From the NCBI GenBank assembly GCA_009926245.1, contig RFPG01000029.1:1-11305 (forward strand): 11,305 nucleotides of DNA, given 5' to 3'. The position numbers and the translations under genes are program-made. Origin of the DNA: Sphingobacteriia bacterium. Lineage in GTDB: Bacteria; Bacteroidota; Bacteroidia; UBA7662. Of the stretch, positions 7,121 to 11,305 are shown one piece after another (position 1 is the stretch's first letter; every line of letters starts with the position of its first letter). The notes under the pieces were generated by a model. It was given only the letters and a program-made list of their open reading frames with translations. It did not search any database and was not told where the DNA came from.

Positions 7121-8344
7121 CTAAGGGCGGTTTTTGGGGCGGTATAGGGCGTATCGCTCGTGCTTGCCATGCAAATCCACCACCTGAATATGGTCCGAAA
7201 GGGCGTCCAAGGGGCTGACCAGACCTTGCCGATCTTTGATCAAGATGGGGGACTCCGCTCCCGAATACACGGCTTTACGGACCGGCCGGCAATGCGCCAG
7301 GTAGGGAAGGGCCTCTTCTCCCAAGCCCAAGCGATGGGCCTCCTCCTGGGCCAACCCTTGAACCCTGTCCTTCGAAACGGGTTCGGAGGACCAGTCAACG
7401 GTGGCCAATTGACGGGTCATTAGTTGTTGGCTGAGGTGCTCCAGGATGGGTTCGGAACGCCGGGCCCAGGTCTTGACGTGGACCATGATTTCGGAATCAT
7501 CCAAACGAGCATAGGCTTCCCGGAGTTCAGGGTTTCGTCGGAATTCGTCGCCATGAACCGGTTGTCGAAGAAAAAGGCCCAAATCTGGGGAAACAAAGAG
7601 GTCCAACCCTTGTTCGAGGACTCGACGGGCACGGTTCATGATATGCCCCATCAGGTACTCCGCCGACAGAACTGTTTTGTGCAAATAAACCTGCCAATAC
7701 ATGAGGTAGCGGGCCATAAGGTATTTTTCGATGCTATAGATGCCTTTGCGCTCTACCACGAGGCGACCCTGGTGCACATCCAGCATTTGCAAGATGCGAT
7801 CGACCCCTATGATGCCCTCGGTGACACCTGTGAAAAAGCTATCCCTGTTGAGATAATCCAAGCGATCCATGTCCAATTGGGAGGAAACCAATTCATGCAA
7901 AAAAGGCAATTCATGGGTTCCCTTAAACACGTCCAAGGTGGTTTCCAATTCGCCGTCGCTCCATCGGTTCAAATCCTGCATCATCAGCAAGGAAATATCT
8001 TCGTGGGGCATGTCTTGAACGAGGAAGCCTTCCAGGGCATGTGAAAAGGGAGCATGGCCCAAATCGTGCAGGAGGATGGCCATCAGGCAGGCCCTCCGGT
8101 CATCGGGGCTGAGGCTGTAACCCTTGTGGGCCAATACATCCAAGGCTTCCTGCATCAAATGCATGGCACCGAGTGCATGGGCCAACCGCGAGTGGGTGGC
8201 TCCGGGGTAAACCAGGTAGGTCATGCCCAATTGACGGATGTAGCGAAGCCGCTGGAAGAGGGGATGATCGACCAGGCGGAGGATCAGCTTGGACTCCAGT
8301 CGGATAAAGCCGTACAAGGGATCGTTGAGGATTTTATTGGTCAA
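7121..8344 (-). CDS. HD-domain phosphohydrolase (SAMHD1/YdhJ-like)
   Basis: The 407-residue protein belongs to the HD superfamily of metal-dependent phosphohydrolases. Seen are NDPLYGFI (7-14), FQRLRYIRQLG (30-40), the first metal His in ATHSRLAHALG (49-59, H51), the HD pair in LLHDLGHAPFSH (91-102, H93-D94), and the distal Asp in LDMDRLDYLNRD (157-168, probably D160 by comparison with SAMHD1). The closest described relatives hydrolyse dNTPs, but the substrate of the Bacteroidota members is not known to me, so I give no gene symbol. The C-terminal part (about 230-407) has no motif I recognise. The start is TTG at 8344, giving MTNKILNDPLYGF; an in-frame TAG lies six codons upstream, and the only alternative is CTG at 8350. 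It is the first gene of the minus-strand block and divergent from porX. I recall a similar HD-lpxD order in other Bacteroidota. Confidence 0.88.
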   Translation of the reverse strand: MTNKILNDPLYGFIRLESKLILRLVDHPLFQRLRYIRQLGMTYLVYPGATHSRLAHALGAMHLMQEALDVLAHKGYSLSPDDRRACLMAILLHDLGHAPFSHALEGFLVQDMPHEDISLLMMQDLNRWSDGELETTLDVFKGTHELPFLHELVSSQLDMDRLDYLNRDSFFTGVTEGIIGVDRILQMLDVHQGRLVVERKGIYSIEKYLMARYLMYWQVYLHKTVLSAEYLMGHIMNRARRVLEQGLDLFVSPDLGLFLRQPVHGDEFRRNPELREAYARLDDSEIMVHVKTWARRSEPILEHLSQQLMTRQLATVDWSSEPVSKDRVQGLAQEEAHRLGLGEEALPYLAHCRPVRKAVYSGAESPILIKDRQGLVSPLDALSDHIQVVDLHGKHERYALYRPKNRP

Positions 8345-8381
8345 GGGCAGGGCGGTCTAGGAAAGCGTCGGTAATTTAGAC

Positions 8382-8389
8382 CAAAATTA
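8382..8389 (-). promoter_or_regulatory. Candidate -7 element for the HD-lpx block, in the HD/porX divergent region
   Basis: The minus strand reads TAATTTTG here, an exact match to the Bacteroidota -7 consensus TAnnTTTG. It would put transcription start about 30 bases before the TTG start at 8344. A TTTA occurs 23 bases upstream, but no good TTTG is seen at the -33 position. A plus-strand near-match, TAGGTTTC (8388-8395), overlaps its edge and could serve porX, whose ATG is at 8423; no -33 element is seen for it either. The two would lie back to back in the 78-bp region. Confidence 0.35.
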
Positions 8390-8422
8390 GGTTTCGGCCG
8401 TTATCCATCACCTAAACCATTT

Positions 8423-10030
8423 ATGGCCAATCTTTCAATTCTTTGGGCTGACGACGAAATCGATTTGCTTGCCCCCCATTTGTCTTTTCTGGAAAGCAAA
8501 GGCTACCGGACCACCCCTGTCAATAACGGACTCGAAGCCCTGCAACGTGCGGCGGAGGAGGATTTTGATTTGGTATTGCTGGATGAAAACATGCCCGGAT
8601 TGAGTGGCCTGGAAACGCTGGCCCGCCTCAAGGAAATCAAGCCTTTGATGCCCATCATTATGGTCACCAAGAGCGAAGAAGAACTTTTGATGGAAGAAGC
8701 CATCGGTTCAAAAATCGCCGATTACCTTATCAAGCCGGTCCATCCTAAACAATTGTTATCGGCCATCCTCAAGATCACCGATCAAAAACGACTCGTTGCC
8801 CGAAAAACGAACGAAGCCTATCGCGACGATTTTAGCGAATTAGGCATGAGCATGTCCGATTCATTGGATGCGGCTCAATGGGCCGAATTGTATCAGCGAC
8901 TCGTGCGGTGGGAACTGGACTTGGAAGAATCGGGGGATGAGGGAATGAAAGAGGTTTTTGCAATGCAAAAGGCCGAGGCCAATCGATTGTTTGTTCGATT
9001 TATCAAGAAAAATTATGCTGGATGGTTTGCAGGTACCCTGAATACCAAGGGGATGGGAGTCCTTCCAAAACAGCCGCAAAACACGCAATCTGCGCCCACG
9101 CTTTCGCATCAGGTATTGCAACGAAAATTGCTTCCGATTCTGGACCAATTCCCCAAAGTTCTTCTGTTGGTCATTGATAATTTTCGTTTGGATCAGTTCC
9201 GTGTTATCGAACCCATTTTGGGGGATATTTACAAAGCAGTGGAGGTAGAAACCTATTACTCCATCCTACCAACCAGTACAGAATACGCTCGGAATGCCCT
9301 TTTTGCAGGTATGCCCCCCGCCGAAATCGTGCGGCGCTACCCCGACCGCTGGTGGTCGGATCAGGATGAACACAGCCATAACATGCACGAGTCTTTTTTC
9401 TTGGGGGAATGGCTCAAGCGCAACGGGCGCAATCCCGCCCACGGTTACCAAAAAATTACCTCCTTATCCCAAGCGAAACAAAGCCTCGAAAATGCCAACG
9501 GAGGGTTGAGCCAAGCCTTGGAAGTCTTGGTTTATAATTTTGTTGATATGCTGAGCCATGCTCGGTCCGAAATGAATATTATCAAGGAATTGGCCGAAGA
9601 TGAAGCCGCCTACCGTTCGATAACACGTTCTTGGTTTCAGCATTCACCTCTCTTGGATTATTTGCAAAAAGCTGCGGCGCGGGGTTATACCCTTGTACTT
9701 ACGACCGATCATGGGATGATCAAAGTGCAGGACCCTGTTCGAATCAGTGGTGACCGGGAGATGTCCAACAATCTTCGTTACAAAGAAGGACGAAACCTAC
9801 AAATCCAGGATGACCTGGTTTACACCATTCAACAGCCCGAACAGGTTCAATTACCCCGCAAGCACCTTAATTCGGTCTATGTTTTGGCCGGCTCGGATCA
9901 GTTTTTTTGTTATCCTAACAATTTTCATCAATACGCGACCCTCTACAGGGATTCCTTTCAGCATGGGGGGATTTCGCTGGAGGAGTGCATTGTGCCCTTG
10001 GCTGTTTTTCGGCCTCGATTGGGGTCCTAA
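8423..10030 (+). CDS. porX: Response regulator PorX (receiver + PglZ phosphodiesterase domain)
   Basis: The 535-residue protein starts with a receiver domain at about 4-120: acidic pair D10-D11, phospho-acceptor D54 in LLDENMPG, T82 and K104 in IKPVHP. A helical linker covers about 130-235. The PglZ domain (about 245-530) has alkaline-phosphatase-type metal residues: D252 in VIDNFRLDQ, a likely nucleophile Thr in PTSTEYARN (283-291, probably T286), D375 and H379 in DMLSHAR, D429-H430 in TTDHGM, and H514 in QHGGIS. There is no DNA-binding domain. In Porphyromonas gingivalis PorX works with the kinase PorY and sigma factor SigP to control T9SS genes, and its PglZ domain is reported to cleave oligonucleotides. 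Presence of porX implies, but does not prove, a T9SS in this organism. PorY is not in the window. The uridine kinase gene follows 42 bp downstream. Confidence 0.95.
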   Translation: MANLSILWADDEIDLLAPHLSFLESKGYRTTPVNNGLEALQRAAEEDFDLVLLDENMPGLSGLETLARLKEIKPLMPIIMVTKSEEELLMEEAIGSKIADYLIKPVHPKQLLSAILKITDQKRLVARKTNEAYRDDFSELGMSMSDSLDAAQWAELYQRLVRWELDLEESGDEGMKEVFAMQKAEANRLFVRFIKKNYAGWFAGTLNTKGMGVLPKQPQNTQSAPTLSHQVLQRKLLPILDQFPKVLLLVIDNFRLDQFRVIEPILGDIYKAVEVETYYSILPTSTEYARNALFAGMPPAEIVRRYPDRWWSDQDEHSHNMHESFFLGEWLKRNGRNPAHGYQKITSLSQAKQSLENANGGLSQALEVLVYNFVDMLSHARSEMNIIKELAEDEAAYRSITRSWFQHSPLLDYLQKAAARGYTLVLTTDHGMIKVQDPVRISGDREMSNNLRYKEGRNLQIQDDLVYTIQQPEQVQLPRKHLNSVYVLAGSDQFFCYPNNFHQYATLYRDSFQHGGISLEECIVPLAVFRPRLGS

Positions 10031-10044
10031 GGGTTGGGTTTGGG
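10021..10044 (+). promoter_or_regulatory. G-quadruplex-type motif across the porX stop codon
   Basis: Four G tracts (GGGG at 10021, GGG at 10031, 10036 and 10042) are separated by 6, 2 and 3 bases, which meets the usual G3-N1-7 quadruplex pattern. The TAA stop (10028-10030) lies in the first loop. The motif is on the transcribed-sense strand, so it would be present in the porX-udk mRNA just before the uridine kinase start at 10073. Folding and function are unproven. Confidence 0.4.
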
Positions 10045-10072
10045 TATGAGGACTTTGGTGTAGTTTTGCTGC

Positions 10073-10735
10073 ATGGAAACCGGCTCCCAACCCTCAAAGC
10101 CTTATATCATTGGCTTGGTAGGTGGTAGTGCATCGGGCAAAACCACCTTTATCAAGGCCCTTTCGGCTCGTTTTGCGCCGGAGCAGTTGGCCGTGATTTC
10201 GCAGGACCATTATTACCATCCCATCGAAATGCAGGCCAGGGACCCCCGGGGCGAAGTCAATTTTGATCTCCCCGATGCCTTGGACCGAGACCGTTGCCTG
10301 CAGGATTTGCATAGCCTCATCGAAGGACGCTCGGTTCGAATCAAAGAATACACCTTTAATCGCCCTGGGGCCGAAGCGGCATTCCACACGGTACAACCCG
10401 CTCCCGTTTTAGTGATTGAAGGGCTCTTTGTCTTTCATTACCGGGAGGTTGCAGACCTTTTGGACCTTCGTGTCTTTATTGATGCACCCCAGGAATTGAT
10501 GCTGGCCCGCAGGATTGAGCGTGATTTGGCCGAGCGAGGATACCCGGAGGAGGTTGTTCGCTACCAATGGGATCATCATGTGGCCCCGGCTTACAGGGCC
10601 TACTTGGAGCCATACCGGGATTCCAGTGATTTGATTATTACCAATACCCAGGGCTTTGGTCCTGCTTTGGAAGTTTTTGCTTCTCATATTCAATCTTTAT
10701 CATCATGGAAAACCGTTTCGGCGTCATTGGATTAG
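10073..10735 (+). CDS. udk: Uridine kinase
   Basis: Uridine kinase phosphorylates uridine (and often cytidine) to the monophosphate in pyrimidine salvage. The 220-residue protein has the P-loop GGSASGKTT (17-25), SQDHYYHP (43-50), NFDLPDALD (63-71), the substrate-site segment KEYTFNRPG (91-99), VIEGLFVFHY (114-123) and a lid-like RRIERDLAERG (146-156). The later EPYRDSSDLIITN (179-191) matches what I know of the Bacteroidota-type enzyme, which differs from the E. coli form in this part. The length is slightly above the usual 205-215; the extra residues are at the C-terminus, where the coding region overlaps the ktrA start by 31 bp. It lies 42 bp after porX, and all three plus-strand genes may be one transcript. 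No functional link to porX is evident. Phosphoribulokinase is a related alternative but fits the motifs less well. Confidence 0.9.
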   Translation: METGSQPSKPYIIGLVGGSASGKTTFIKALSARFAPEQLAVISQDHYYHPIEMQARDPRGEVNFDLPDALDRDRCLQDLHSLIEGRSVRIKEYTFNRPGAEAAFHTVQPAPVLVIEGLFVFHYREVADLLDLRVFIDAPQELMLARRIERDLAERGYPEEVVRYQWDHHVAPAYRAYLEPYRDSSDLIITNTQGFGPALEVFASHIQSLSSWKTVSASLD

Positions 10736-11305
10736 GTCGCTTTGGAACCACCATTGCCAGGACCCTGGCGCAGCGGGGTGCCGAGGTCATTGTTATCGAC
10801 AACGATGAACAGGCCATCAATGCCTTGCGTGACGATGTTGCCTTTGCGGTCCGAATGGATGCGACCAACCTTAAGTTATTGCGGGAACAAAATGTCCAGG
10901 ATTTGGATGCCGTTGTTGTGGCGATTGGTCAAGATTTTGAGGGACTCTTGTTAACTACGGTCACCTTGCTTGAATTGGGTGTGAAGCGAATCATTGCCAG
11001 GGCTTCCACCGATCAGCAGCGTCGTGTTCTTGAAAAATTGGGGGTGACCGAAATTCTTTCCCCCGAAGATGAGGTGGGTATTTCGGTTGCTGGTCGGCTC
11101 TTGAATCCCAATTTGGTCAATGTTTTTCAATTACCGGATGACTACCAAATTGTGGAGGTCAAAACCCCTGCCGCCGTTTGCAATAAAACGGTTTTACAGG
11201 TCGAACTAAGAACCCGTTACAAGCTCAACTTGATCACGTTACGACGTTCCTACGAGGTTTCGGATGATCAGGGCGAGCGGCGCGATGTTGGAAATGTCGC
11301 CTTTG
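10705..11305 (+). CDS. ktrA: Potassium channel regulatory subunit, KtrA/TrkA type (3' end outside window)
   Basis: Two hundred codons are present before the window ends. The N-terminal RCK domain (1-about 130) is a Rossmann fold with the nucleotide-binding loop VIGLGRFGTT (7-16, GxGxxG at 9-14) and an acidic residue at the end of strand two (VIVIDND, D32). It continues with VVVAIGQDFEG (70-80) and RIIARAS (95-101). An RCK_C domain starts at about 135 and is nearly complete. Such proteins bind ATP, ADP or NAD(H) and gate KtrB/TrkH potassium channels from the cytoplasmic side. Single-RCK members are about 220-230 residues, so only a short tail should be missing; a two-unit TrkA cannot be excluded. 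The ATG lies inside the udk coding region, 31 bp before its end, which suggests coupled translation. No channel gene is in view. Confidence 0.92.
   Translation, partial: MENRFGVIGLGRFGTTIARTLAQRGAEVIVIDNDEQAINALRDDVAFAVRMDATNLKLLREQNVQDLDAVVVAIGQDFEGLLLTTVTLLELGVKRIIARASTDQQRRVLEKLGVTEILSPEDEVGISVAGRLLNPNLVNVFQLPDDYQIVEVKTPAAVCNKTVLQVELRTRYKLNLITLRRSYEVSDDQGERRDVGNVAF

Noticed and set aside
7424..8044. Open plus-strand frame of 206 codons
   Set aside because: It is antisense to the HD-domain gene, which has intact metal-binding motifs on the other strand; no domain is seen in the plus-strand translation.

Overview
The window looks like ordinary core chromosome of a member of the phylum Bacteroidota. 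The lipid A genes lpxC and fabZ are fused into one protein. There is a PorX regulator (receiver plus PglZ domain), known from bacteria with type IX secretion (T9SS). The uridine kinase is of the Bacteroidota-like type, and a TonB-dependent outer-membrane receptor is present. No start codon has a Shine-Dalgarno sequence in front of it, which fits the phylum. Base composition is near 50% GC, higher than in many Flavobacteria. A Saprospiria- or Chitinophagia-like lineage is possible, but that is only a guess.

Layout, left to right. (1) Positions 1-1844, minus strand: a TonB-dependent receptor whose 3' end lies outside the window. It reads as one uninterrupted frame and probably starts at a TTG. 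(2) Positions 1882-3123, plus strand: a DprA/Smf-type DNA-processing protein, divergent from the receptor with only 37 bp between them. (3) Positions 8344-3135, minus strand: a five-gene block in the order HD-domain phosphohydrolase, lpxD, lpxC/fabZ fusion, lpxA, and an ABC ATPase of CcmA-like type. Its genes are separated by 18-63 bp or overlap by 4 bp. (4) Positions 8423-11305, plus strand: porX, uridine kinase, and a KtrA/TrkA-type potassium-channel regulator cut by the window end. Block 4 diverges from block 3 across a 78-bp intergenic region.

How they work together. LpxA, LpxC and LpxD catalyse the first three steps of lipid A synthesis, and FabZ supplies the competing fatty-acid dehydration step. 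The fusion and the ATGA overlap with lpxA should keep their amounts linked. PorX controls T9SS expression in other Bacteroidota, so the shared intergenic region places envelope synthesis beside secretion control. The DprA, uridine kinase and KtrA genes are housekeeping-type genes with no evident functional tie to the rest.

I found no mobile element, CRISPR array, tRNA or rRNA, and no gene-free stretch above 300 bp. I also found no convincing new system. The points worth a second look are small: a nine-base poly-C tract inside lpxA, a G-quadruplex-type motif at the porX stop codon, dyad symmetries before lpxD, and unusual residues in LpxA, DprA and the ABC ATPase.
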